Under the pieces are notes generated by a model. It had not been told where the DNA came from and searched no databases. It saw only the letters and a program-made list of their open reading frames with translations. Shown here piece after piece: positions 1 to 11,900 of a stretch of 64,000 nucleotides of DNA. Each line of letters opens with the position of its first letter. Position 1 is the first letter of the stretch. The stretch comes from Mercurialis annua (lineage: Eukaryota > Streptophyta > Magnoliopsida > Malpighiales > Euphorbiaceae). The stretch spans positions 682,001-746,000 of the forward strand of contig NC_065574.1 of the NCBI RefSeq assembly GCF_937616625.2, given 5' to 3'. Position numbers and translations under genes: made by a program.

Positions 1-1570
1 AAAAACTGACCGTTTCTCTTTTCGGCGGAAAATTTCATCTAATTAAACAATATTTTATCTAAATCAACTTTTTAATTATTCTTTTTTTTTTAATAATCAC
101 ATTTCATTTATTTTTATAGTATTAAAAATATGTTTTATAAAGTAAATAATCAATTCATTTTAAAAATAGAAATATTATTAATTAAATTTAAATTAGAGAG
201 TAAAAGTTTAGTAGTTTATTAAAAAATTAACTCAACTCTTTATTTTAAATTTACAACTCTACTAAACTCTCAATTTATTAATATACTCTTTGAATTTTGA
301 GTCTTTTATCGCTTCTATTAGATATGTTCTTATTGATATAGACATTGAAAAAATACTTAATAATAGTAAAATAAATGAGTTGATAAAGAGACTTACGAGC
401 TCTAAATAAGTCTCTTACATACAAAATACTAATAAGTTATTTTTTTAACTGTTTAATCTTCTTTATTTTTTTTAATAATTGAAAAAGAGAGTGCTTGTGA
501 ATGGAATAGAACCAAACAACCTATCAAATTGTTACTCAGCGCTTATATCATTTGAAATTTACTCAAGTATGTTATTTGAATGTCCGAGCTCAACTTGAAC
601 TTAATATTTGAACTCGAGCTTGAGCTCTGATTTGTATAGCACATTTGAACCCTTGCTCAAGCTTAGCATAACTCGTTCGTTTTACACCACTAGTTAATGC
701 CGAAAACCAGACAGGACCTTATTTATACAACAAACTGCATTTGTATTGAATCTGCATCTACAAAAGAATTTTTAGCACTACTGAAATTCCAACAAGTTCA
801 TAGCAAACAGGGTGTCCATTAAAATTTCTCCTTGACATTTCAAAAAACCTTGAACTCCTCCGTTTTGTTTTAAAGCCAAACAAAAAGAATAAAAAATAAA
901 ACAACAGTCATGCAGATTCCGTATTTGTGGCAATTGGTAAAGGAAAATGCTGCATAGACATGGCTTCTCCTTTTCTTCTGCAGTCCTCAAATGCATTACG
1001 ACTTCAAATAATGAACCTTGCTTCTCTGCAGGCCTCATCTCCTAGCCTGTATACATCAACCGAAACTATCAGCTGAAGCTAACATCATCAACGAAGAATG
1101 AAGAAGAAAAATGATAAGGACCCTATAGGGTCTTCAGTTTGATCCTTCATCCTAGAGTTTCTGTTCTATACACGATTTACAGAGTTGGATTGTAAAAACC
1201 CGACTCGAGGGTTTTATAATCCTTAACAGGCTATGTAGCAAGGACAAGTTGAAACGGGAAATGCCATAATGAAAAATAATGAAACATATGTTTTATTTTA
1301 TTTTATTTTTGAGAAAGAATCATACTATGTTTTATAAGAATATGTTATAAATATAGAGTTTCCAGGTTTCAAAAGCGTTTCTAGAAACGAAAACCAAATC
1401 CAGAACCTAAGACTTGAAAAGTTTCCGTACAACATAGTTAACAGGGGAAATGATTGCAAGAACCGTGCAACATTACATGGTTTCAAACATGCAATTCCAC
1501 ATCTAGAGTTGCTCATATGCCGTTCTTTATGCGATAAAATAGGAAAGAAGCTCACCTTCCAAATACAGCA
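1..1570. other. Intergenic, 3' flank of the DUF3754 gene
   Basis: No convincing coding exon is visible. The first 700 bases are very AT-rich. Around 575-690 there are repeated 'gagctc/cgagctt' words typical of old terminal-repeat elements, but I could not place ends. The part near 1100-1570 probably includes the 3' UTR of the minus-strand DUF3754 gene. A stretch at about 1339-1390 resembles the degenerate repeat array in the CCB1 intron at 25360-25690. Confidence 0.5.
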
Positions 1571-4500
1571 TCAAGAAATAACGCCCTGTTTTGCCTTGAG
1601 GACGAGCTCTTCGGTTGTGGTGCCTATTATCTCATTGGCGCGTTTTAGGCCAACACAGTAATATCGTCCAAGAGAATCCTGCATTCAAAAAAGATTTGGA
1701 GTCTGAAGGAACAAGTGACAAATAACACGTCATATTTCCTCAGAGCACATTATTATGTAACTTCATTTAATTACATGGGTACATTGGCTAGTCCTAAACC
1801 AGGATATTCATAGCCATAAGCCATTCCACAAACTCATACCATCACAACAAGATCTGAAATTTGGAAAAAAAATAAAGCAAGTCTAACCAATCCTAGATAT
1901 GCCAGAAAATCGCAGCTCAATGCATTGCCAGCGCTTTCTAACTGTCAGTCCAATCAACATTCAGGCGTTTTAAACTCGTCACCATCTTCGTTCCATGTAA
2001 CCACATGGTCTTATGCACACTATCCCAAGAACCCGTTATGCGCTAATCTTTTAATAACTTAAATGATATCATCACAAAAACAACAAACTAGAGACATTCA
2101 TTTGGCCTAATTACTTAAAAAAACCCCACCTTGAAACAATTTTTCGTTTATACCCTGACCTAGAAAAAAGTTCATTTGTACCCTTTTTTTGATTTTTCGT
2201 TTTCAACTGTACCCCGAAATTTTATTTTTTGACAATTTAATTAATTAAAGGATGAAAATATTAAAAATAATTAAATAGAAGGATTATATCATCTTTTTTC
2301 TATTTGAAAAAATACAAATAAGTTAAAAAATGAAGGATTATTATAAGCTATTTCTAGATAAAAAAAGTTCATTAGTGCTTTAGGGTAGAGTTGAAAACGA
2401 AAAATCAAAGGTACAAATGAACTTTTTCTTAGGTCATGGTATAAACGAAAAAATATTACAAGGTGGGGTTTTTTTAAGTAATTAAGCCCATTCATTTTGA
2501 GGATATAAAATTTCATATTCTAACGCGCTGCCTTACCCGAGCAACAATGCCCAGCTTCTCTAACTTATGAACGGCATCATCCACGTCAAAGTTACACCTC
2601 TCTCCAAACTCATCTTGAATTAGTTCCTCACACCGCAAATCCAAATCCTATTTCATATTGAAACAGAGTTATATAAGCTACAAAATCTTAAATTACATTC
2701 CCCAATAATCAGGAGCGCCACCAAGGGAAATACAAGGGGCAAGAAGTATTCAGTACCTGCATGGTAGCCTTGCCCTGTTCCATTAATATAAAAAATGAGA
2801 TAATAATCTCTTTGACCTGCAACAACAAGTTTATCAGACCATCTAGCACAGCATAACTATATACAAACACTCCTCAATCCCAAATCTACTCAATCCTTTT
2901 AAATTCAAGTAAGATCACTCTAAAATGACTTCTAAATCTAATTACTAGAAAAATGTTTTATCAAACTACTGGCATGTAAAATTTAAAAAGTAAGAACAGT
3001 CACAGGTAAACATCATATAGTTACTGTTGCCAGGAAAAGCTAGCACATCTGGAAGCACTATGAAAAAAAAAACATCAAGCTTGAAACTCACTTCCTGTTG
3101 AATCACGTCATCGCAGAGGTGAAGAAGAGTGCCCTTTCCACTATCTAACTGTTTGTCATACATGGACTGCGTAATTAAGTTCTGATATGCAGCTAAGTTT
3201 GCCTGAAACCTGTAGATAATTGAATAAGTAGCCGCATTTACTAGTATGTCTTTAAAAAAGTGTGGCGGAGAAGAGGAGGAGGGGGAATGATATAAACAAA
3301 AAATAAGGGGATGTAGTGGCCTAATTATGGGAAGCAGGTCAAGCAACAACAACAGCTGAAAGAAAAATAACTAATTGCAAACTTTAAGACTATATTAGAA
3401 CATTTCATCTTCTGAATACTTGCAGACAAACATAATCAGTCTAATTAATTTTACTTCAGTTACCTCTAGTGTCAGTATAACAAACCAGTGAAGCTGCAAC
3501 TTGTGCTCATTTACGGAAAAAAAAAAATCTAAGTTGATGCATAAAGGATTCTCATTCATGGAATATCTGACAACAGAATACCTAATGCATGTTGAATAGC
3601 TATTCTAACTTATATTTCAAACATTTAGTAGACAAATAATTATATGCATAGACATAGAAGTAAGAAGAGAAAGAAAAAACTTACGTGAAATATGTCTTGG
3701 CAAAGTAACCAATCACTGCAGACAGAACAGCGAAGATGACCCACAGATCAGCATTAGGCATTTCAAGTGAGCTTACAAGAGCAACCTGCAAAAGAAGGCA
3801 TCAAGGCACATTAAGTGCATTTAAAAAAACATGGAGGAAAGCATAAGAAAAGTGAACCAAACTTCAAGCTAACTCACCAGCCCAACTACAGTCGAAACCA
3901 GGAATTTGACCCAGTCCATAGGAGTTAAACCAGGATTTTTCTTTTCCGGCTGTCAATGGATGAACGATTTCAGACCGCATCATAGGTTGGAAAAAAGATA
4001 TTGAAAGATAGAGACAAAGAAAAAGGAAGCCCAAATCTCACAAGAACTATTTCCATATCAGCCATTGGGATATTCTTGAAATGCTTTACGAACACTCCTC
4101 GTTCTTTCTTCAATTTGGTACTTGCTCGCCTGAAACATTCTTCTACTTAGTACAGTAGATAAATTATATTTATCTGATCTTTTTCAAATCATTTTGAGTT
4201 CAAAATAATTCAGGGAACAGCTTCAGTAATAGGAAACCCCATTAAAACTAAATAAATAGATAAAAGAAAGATCCAATAGCTAATGAGAGCATCACCAAAA
4301 CAATTCCATCTAATGTACAATAAACCCCACTAAAAGATCCATACCAGATGTGAAAAGGACCATGACTGCCTTCAAATCCTTACACATTTCATACATGCAT
4401 CTTGTAAGTCGGAAATTATTAAAGTTTAACTTGTGATGATGATAACTATAAAATATGTATATACAACCATGCAATAAACTATTGTAATAACATTCACGGT

Positions 4501-7164
4501 GACATAATTGATAATTCACAAAGCAATAACTCAAAATTATGTGATATTAAGCAGTACCTGTAGAGAACTATAATCCGATCAAATGTAGGTTCTTGGATAG
4601 TGGTACTGCTTAACAAATTCCCGACACTGGAAGAAGCAGAAATATATATGACATTTAGAATAACTTGCAAGAAATCCAATTAATATTTTATTGTCATATG
4701 ACCATTACCACACATGAGAACAGGATTCTTACATATTTGTTGCGGCAATGGTCATAATGGATGGTTCAAGATTCACATGTAAAAACGGTGATAAAATTCA
4801 TTTTGCTGGAAAATTTTGTCAATTACATGCATAAAATCAGAGGCAAGCAAAGCATGCTGCAAATGGATTATGATGGCAACGCCTACAGCTCAATTACATT
4901 GTACACAGGCATGATCCAGAGCTCTAATATAACCAACATTAAAGCAAAAAGATGCACGTTTGATATAAAACCTTAGTTCCAAATTTTCCAAACGAATTCG
5001 TTCAACACATAGATCATCTTGCTCTGCTTCAGAATTAATTTCATCATTCTTCTTTGGATCTTTTTTATGCCGCGGACTCGACCTTCTGCGCAAAAGTCTC
5101 TCCACCCTGAAAGCATCAAATCCTGAAAACATTAAAAAAGACATGCATAAAACAAATTGAATTCAAGTAATGATAAGGGGAAGCGATACACTAAAGGCTC
5201 ATCAGCATTAGAAAAACAAAAGTTTTTTTGTGGAACTTCACAGTTCACACTATAAATCAGAAATGCCAAAGACTTGTGTGATATGAGCAAGTTATTTGAC
5301 AATAGTGCAGAAAATCAAAGTTATCAAATAACAAAAATATGAGGTATTAAGTTTCACTGGAGATGCATAGCAAGTAAATACTTTCAAAATGCTTTTGACA
5401 GTCTTGTCAAATTATGTCTGATATATATGATATTGCCCAGCAAGCATTATACATCATTCAGATTATGCGACAAAATTGCTTACCGAGTCAGTCTTAAAAT
5501 ATATGCCCAAAAACGTGCTATCAGCATGTCCACTTTCTCCATGATAAAGTAATCAGTTGTCCGATCAATTCCGATCCCACGACGAAAGATAACATACTAA
5601 GAATGAGAGCATCATAGATATAAGTTTTCTAGTGAAAGAGAAACCTGATATAACATGGAAGCTGAAGGGTGGAGAAGGAGGCAAAAGGCAAACCAAAAAA
5701 GCATAAGATCCGTCACCACTAATTGTGCATCCCATTAAAAAAGTGGTGCGTCCCATTTAAGAAGTCTCTGGATGTCTCATTTTAAATGTCATCTTTTTAT
5801 CTATAGTCACATTTTACATTAAAATTATTATTTTTACCCTTTTATTTTATTTTTTAATAAATGAGTAGTACTTTAAACACAATTTACAGGACATACTAAT
5901 AGGATAAATAAGAAAAAAAGAATATAAATTAATGTTTTCATAAAATGTGTGTAAAAAAGAAAAGGACTTTTTAAATGGGACGCAGGGAGTAGTACATTAA
6001 CATTCTAGCAGTCTTTGGAGCTTGATTTACTGCAATACCTTGTCAACAAAGTCAGGAAGATCTTCATGAGGATGCTCTGCGAAGTACTTCTTCAAAAGCT
6101 CCTTGTCAAGCTATAAATAGAGAGAAACAAATAATAGGATAGTAAAACTTAAAGACCACAAAAAGTAGAACACCAGGATAGATGACGATAAATAATTAAA
6201 AACGCAATCAATCTAATCACATGTTATTACAAACCTTGGATTCATCAACTTTGATGGGAAGATTCAAAAGATATTGCGCTGAGAGTGCAACCTCAATCTC
6301 CTCTTCAGAAGCTATCTTAAAGTTACTCTTTTCCATTACCTTATGACAAAAAATATCTACAAATTAGGATACCAGCTGTTTACTAATAATGCAGAAACAT
6401 CAATTTATATATTTTTAGCTAAATAAAACCTGATTTTATCTAAAATTTCATCTTAGATACACCTTATGGAACTAGTGCACTTTCTATGCTAACCTCCTTG
6501 AAATCGCTAATGCTTCAATATTAAGAAAGCCATCGCAACCCGTTAAATTTTCTCATTATCAGTTCAGTGACATCTGTTGTTTTCTTTTTTATCCAAACCC
6601 ACCAACTGCATAACTAAACAACATGATCAAAGAGACATAATACCTGAAACAGGTAAGTAAGAAAATTCTGCTCAAGCACATCAATTTCTTCAGGAGACAG
6701 GTTCTGCTGCTGCAATTTCTGAGCCCCGGTTACGGGGTCAAAGAGCGAATAAAGTTGCTGCAGACACAATAAGTACTCTCAACAGTTAGAAACATTTGCA
6801 GTGTCCGAATCACTAACAGTAACCAACAAGGAAACACACAATACCAGGGTAAGAAATACCATTAAATCTTCAAACTGAAGAAGGTACCAAGCTCTCACTG
6901 TATACTCAATTCTTTTGCATAGCTTCAGAAACTCGGCCCTGTCTGAGCTCTGTTCTGTAACATATGAAAACAAACAAAATCAGGCGAAAAACAAAATGAA
7001 TTAGATGACCTAATTCTTTACAGAAGCCAATGAAATTTACCAATAAGGTTGGCCAAGGTCATAATGAGCCTAGGTTTTAGAATAGGAATTACAGATTCTC
7101 TTTCCAATCTAATTACTTCCTTCTTCTTCTTCTTCATTGTATTATCGCCACTACTGTTCTCCAT
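1571..7164 (-). CDS. DUF3754 (TMEM143-like) membrane protein
   Basis: Fifteen exons on the minus strand: 7041-7164, 6860-6954, 6644-6757, 6235-6339, 6039-6110, 5484-5596, 4972-5106, 4558-4626, 4042-4129, 3878-3949, 3685-3785, 3092-3209, 2757-2816, 2537-2647, 1571-1678. All have GT-AG borders and they sum to 1485 nt (494 aa) with one open frame. The start ([10 protein letters not shown]) follows an upstream leader and is the first ATG of the frame. Residues about 95-275 include [10 protein letters not shown] and the [13 protein letters not shown] segment typical of the plant DUF3754 family. Two hydrophobic segments lie at about 316-336 and 343-362, so it is probably an integral membrane protein. 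The family is often annotated 'aminopeptidase' in Arabidopsis (AT5G13940, AT3G19340 from memory), but I see no peptidase motif. Biochemical function is unknown. Introns carry a MULE-type MITE (2104-2488) and a Stowaway-like element (about 5741-5992). Confidence 0.9.
2104..2488. mobile_element. MULE-type MITE in DUF3754 intron
   Basis: Inverted terminal repeats start GGCCTAATTACTTAAAAAAA at the left, and the right end reads GGCTTAATTACTTAAAAAAA on the other strand; similarity extends roughly 100 bases inward. A perfect 9-bp direct repeat, CATTCATTT, flanks it (2095-2103 and 2489-2497), as expected of Mutator-like transposition. No coding capacity. The ends closely resemble the element at 26510-27011. 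Confidence 0.88.
5741..5992. mobile_element. Stowaway-like (Tc1/mariner) MITE remnant
   Basis: The right end reads CTCCCTGCGTCCCATTTAAA on the minus strand, and the left has TGCGTCCCATTTAAGAAGTC on the plus strand. CTCCCTCYGTCCC is the usual Stowaway-type terminus. The left tip is eroded and no clear TA duplication is seen. It sits in intron 5 of the DUF3754 gene. A similar single end (ACGGGACGGAGAGAGTA) occurs at about 46600. Confidence 0.6.
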
Positions 7165-8978
7165 TTAATCTTCAATTTTTCAGAATTTCTGTCTGAAAAA
7201 GTGAGGTTTTGTTGAAGTTTTGGGATCAAATTGGAAATAAAGAAAATGCCAAAAGAAGAGGGTTGGAGTTGATAAAAACAAGCCTTTTTCTTGCAAATTT
7301 CAAATAGTGAATTATTCAATTAATGCGAATTAATTGTGCAGCGGTTACTCATTTCATCAACTCTAACTTACATTTACCCGCAAAAATTCCTTTCTCACTC
7401 TTCATTTCACTTTAATTAGATTTCTGTCGGCTGGCTTAGCTTAGCCACACACAAATGAAGTACTTCTTTTCGGTTTTTTCTCCCTATGGTTTACTATAAG
7501 TTCGAGCAAAGGATCAACCCGACTCTTAAATTTATATTTCAGATTAAATAAATTATTTTTAACAGATATTTTTAATTTATATATTTTAAACGCATGATTT
7601 ATTTAATTTTAAATTTAAATAGTATCTAATTGATTAAAGTGATTTTTTTGATTCTGAAACGCAAAATTTGAAAATCTAATTGCTAAAAAAAGTAAAAATC
7701 ACTTATTTAATTCTGATAAAAAAAAAATTGAGGACCGGTTTAGCCCTTTGTCCCCATAAGTTTTAACGGATTAGTGATTTTTTGTTCATTAATTTTGGGA
7801 TTCTTAATCCCCACTTTAACCATTATTCCTTTCTTTCTTCACACTCCACAAGTTTTATATTTTGGTAATTTGATTATTATAAAAAGGTCAAACTTAAAAC
7901 TGTCAAAATTATGTAAACGCATGCTCAAATAAATTCATTATATAAATTTAAAAATAATGATATTACAAGCGTGATTCATGAACACCATTCAATGCAAAAA
8001 CACCCACTTCCTTTAGGGATGTAAAAGAACCGAAATAAACTGAATTACAAACTCGAACCAATATATTCAATTTATAGAAATAAAATTGGGTTTTCAATTC
8101 AATTCTAGATATAAAATAAAATAGTTGATTTTTCATAGTTCAAAATCAAAACCAAAAAACCAACCAAACTGGCCGAATCAATTCAATTAGGTTTAAAAAA
8201 ATTACATCTATAAAATCGGGCACTCTAAGAACTGACATGACGTGGTTTTGCTGATGGAAGAGCAGTATAGTTACATAAATGAAGATAAAGCCGAAATGAG
8301 ACTATGCAACTCAATTCGCTTGGAACCGAATGCACACCCCTGCCTTTATTTATTGTAACAAAAGATCTATGAAGTCTAAATTATGAGAATAACAAAGAAA
8401 CATGTCACCTAATTCTATATGAACAATTCACCACTTAAATTCATGTACTTTATCATGCCTCTTGACAATGTCCCATAGTTTAGCTGTGCATACTAGTAAT
8501 ATGGGAAATAGATACGTTTAGCATATACCAAAACAATGCAATAATTTGAAGAGATAAATAGCCTCCGAATAATTTATAAACTCCATAATTATTAAAAGAT
8601 AAATCATAAGTTAATTAAGGGAAAATTGCAAAACAAAAAATGTCGATCGGAGCAAAAATGTAATATATAACCCACCTACCAATAGAGATATCAGAATCCT
8701 TTTTGATCCTTCCTTTATCTTTTCCCTTGCCTTGCACAGCACTCATCTAACATCTGCATATTTACATGAATTTCAGTTGGCTCTTGTATAACCCTATGTA
8801 CAAATCCTATCTCAATAACTTATTTTCTTCTGTTTCTGATGAGCTGCAAATCTCCTGTAATCTCAAAAACATCTATTTACTCTGACGGATACTTCTGATA
8901 TTATATTTCATGTCATAGATCTTCAAAACCGAGATCGTTGACTTGAACCTCACTGATAAGAAAGAAAAACAACTACTC
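7165..8978. other. Intergenic between DUF3754 and NFRKB-like genes
   Basis: Holds the promoter and 5' leader of the DUF3754 gene and the 3' UTR of the NFRKB-like gene (both minus strand). At about 7497-7757 the two ends form an inverted repeat of some 60 bases (AGCAAAGGATCAACCC versus ACAAAGGGCTAAACC), suggesting a small terminal-repeat element with an imperfect 'ataagtt' flank duplication. A second element at about 8014-8342 is listed separately. No coding region is seen. Confidence 0.5.
8014..8342. mobile_element. hAT-type MITE remnant (TAGGGGTGTGC family)
   Basis: The left end reads TAGGGATGTAAAAGAACCGA. The right end on the opposite strand reads CAGGGGTGTGCATTCGGTT. The interior is rich in 'aaccgaa/ttcggtt' words, as in the better preserved copy at 56558-56783. 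Flank duplication is not clear, so the limits are approximate. Confidence 0.5.
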
Positions 8979-11900
8979 TTACTGATTCCATGACCTTAAA
9001 TATGGTTTCCCCACTGGATCATGTAAACCTGGATTCTGAGGCAAACTCATCCATCCCAATTCATCAGAAATCAATGAACTCGGTGCTTCACGTCGGGTCC
9101 CATAGTCAAGTGGAAGGGATGCTTGTGGTAAAGAAGTATCGATACTAGAAGGAACACCACTTGCCATTTCATAGTTCCTCGGCAGCATAAAATGCTCAGT
9201 AGGCCCCATTGGGTTGGAATGGTTACTCAAATTCAATTGGTTGTAGTGGGACAGAGCACTAAATAAGCCCTGATCTGTATTACTTCCGATGCCCTGACCT
9301 GAGATGCTTGTACCATTGGCACTGTTCCAGGCACCACGAAGTTGATGCTCACCAGAATACCAATTCTGAGTTAACAGTGGATCATTATTCAAGTGAGATG
9401 GGAGTCGTGCTGACATGCGAACAGGATTAACAGGCCAGTTCTGTAGATTGACGGACGGCACAAGTCCTTGTCTTTGAACTGAGTATGCGCCTCCTTGAGA
9501 GTAAAGGTTTCCTGACATTGATGGTTCAATGTAATTTTCAGTGTGTCTCTTCAGCCCGTGCTCCAGTTGAAGTGGGGTCCGAATCTGCCTCTGAAGCTGA
9601 CCACTAAAATGACCATCCCCCATCAACATATGCTGTGGTAATTGGAAATCTAAACCCATTTGTTTGTGTTCACGGTGATATGGTAGCATCTCCTGGCCCT
9701 TAAACAAGGACTGCAGCAACCCATTTCGATCCTGGTTCGGGTAAGAACTGAAGGAACCACCGTCAGATTGTCTGTGCAGCAAATTGTTTCTGGTATCTTC
9801 TTCAACCACATTAGACTCCAAGTCAATTAATTGGGGCCGTTGAGCTTCATCAATTGGTTGTGGGAGAGACAGCTCACCATTTGCTGCATATGCATGGTTC
9901 ATAGATGAGTTATAAAATGTTTGTGGCATGTTATCTTCTGGCCATATATCTCTTCCAGAAGAGATGGGAATGCCTGTACTAGTGGAAGCATCTACAGTGT
10001 TTGCATTACCCAAGTATTGAGATGCATCCGAAGAAGTATTATCTGATTTTAATGCCAAGTGATTATTTTCCGGACCCATATCTATAGGGCTAAGATCATT
10101 ATCGCCACTAGTGGACGAAATCTGTCGTTGAGAGTGATATTGTGGTGACCCAGGACCAGAATTTTCATTATTTTTGACATAGGAGACATGGTTTCTTACT
10201 CCGTCATGCTGATCCTCACTTAAAACTGTATGATCGCTGTCTTTCTCCTCATCCTGGATAAACCAACCATAAACCAACAATTTAAACATTCAAGAAAATG
10301 GACAGACATCATATAGCATACAAGTAAAATGAGAAGGGGACATTCAACAAATATACCTCCACATTGGATTCATATTTTGGTAAATCTTGATCCTTCAGAT
10401 CCTCAAAATCAGTCTCCTCATTTAATTTCTCCTCTGTCTGAAAGGATTAAAACTCAACAAGTTAGAATAAGTAAAACAAATACAGCTACAGTGTTAGACA
10501 ACTTCTCTACGACCCAACACAATCATATGAGATGCCATTATAAGCACACAACCCAATTCCCAAGGAACAAGGAAAATACTCCAAAGCTACTAGGAGGCAG
10601 AGAATCAAACCTGGAGAAACAGTTCGTGTTGCTTTGGTACTTGATCATTCTCATACTTAAGAACAGCATCCTGGGAAATTTCATTCACATCCTGGGAAAT
10701 TTCATCCTTATCCTGAATGGATTACACCAAAAATAAATCAGCATACAAATGACAAAGAGACATCTAGATAACACAGATTATAAGTCATCAAGCACAATAT
10801 ATCAGCTGCAGACATAAGCACACATGACAAGAAAAAAACTATTTGTGGAATATAGAGGTTGAGACAGCGTCATAACCTCTGCTTCTGATTCATGTTCTCT
10901 TGCTCCTTGCTCATTTTGATACTGAACAATGCTATCATCGTTCACTTTATGGCCGTCCTAAATGGATCCAGAAACCAACAATTACACATGTAAATAAGGA
11001 AGACTCTCAGTATCCCAAGTATTACTGTCATCCTATTTAAAACATATCAAATAAAGACAGACATTAATCCACATGCAGAACAAATGACAAAAACATGAAG
11101 GGAAAAGTATCAGAACCTCCAAAGAAGATTCTAATCTGTCATTTATGTCTTGCTCCAGGGATTTCATAATTTCATGTCTCTGAAACTGTATGTGTCGCCA
11201 GATCTCATATGCTGCAGGAAGATCTTTTCTTGCCAGTTGAATCCTACAAAAACAAAATCTTCTTTTAGAAGCAAAAATAAACATTTTTAATGGTGAAAAG
11301 AAAATGTTTGAGAAAGCATATAGACTAACCAATGCTCCTGCAACTTTGTTTGTTCCTCTTTCACAAATACTTCATATGGTTGCACTTGTAGTGTATCAAG
11401 GCTTCCTAGCACACGGTTAAGAGACTTAGATTGGATGCTCTTGCCAGACTGCTTCATACTCTTAACAAGTTGATGCTGCTTCTTGCTTATCTAAAATACA
11501 TCAAAATCACATCATCAATCAAAGCCAATAAAATCAAGAAGCGGACTATTTTCCAAACATATGATGCTTAGCAACTTGGCAAAACCATATGTATTTGCAT
11601 AAATCAGTTGATTCAGTTACTACTTGCTACAAGGTAGACACTGATTTTGGCAACCATCGAAGCATGCATATAAAAAGCAAGTGCAGTTTCAATACAAAAA
11701 TTTAAAAAAAATGAAAAAGATTAGCTGATAGCAAACTACAGCAAAAGTCAACATATTTGGCTGCAGGATTAGTCCATGTAGATTAAGTTACACCATGAAT
11801 CAATGTGCAAAGCAAGATAACTGGAAAAGCAACATGGTTATTCAATTTAAAACATGGTAATCCAGCCTTTGTTGTGGTTGCAAGCTTATTTTACTGTCAA

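Noticed and set aside
4761..4976. 71-codon plus-strand frame
   Set aside because: It lies opposite a DUF3754 intron and the edge of exon 7; no homology recognised.
10329..10736. 135-codon plus-strand frame
   Set aside because: It crosses exons and introns of the minus-strand NFRKB-like gene and has no recognisable composition; antisense shadow.
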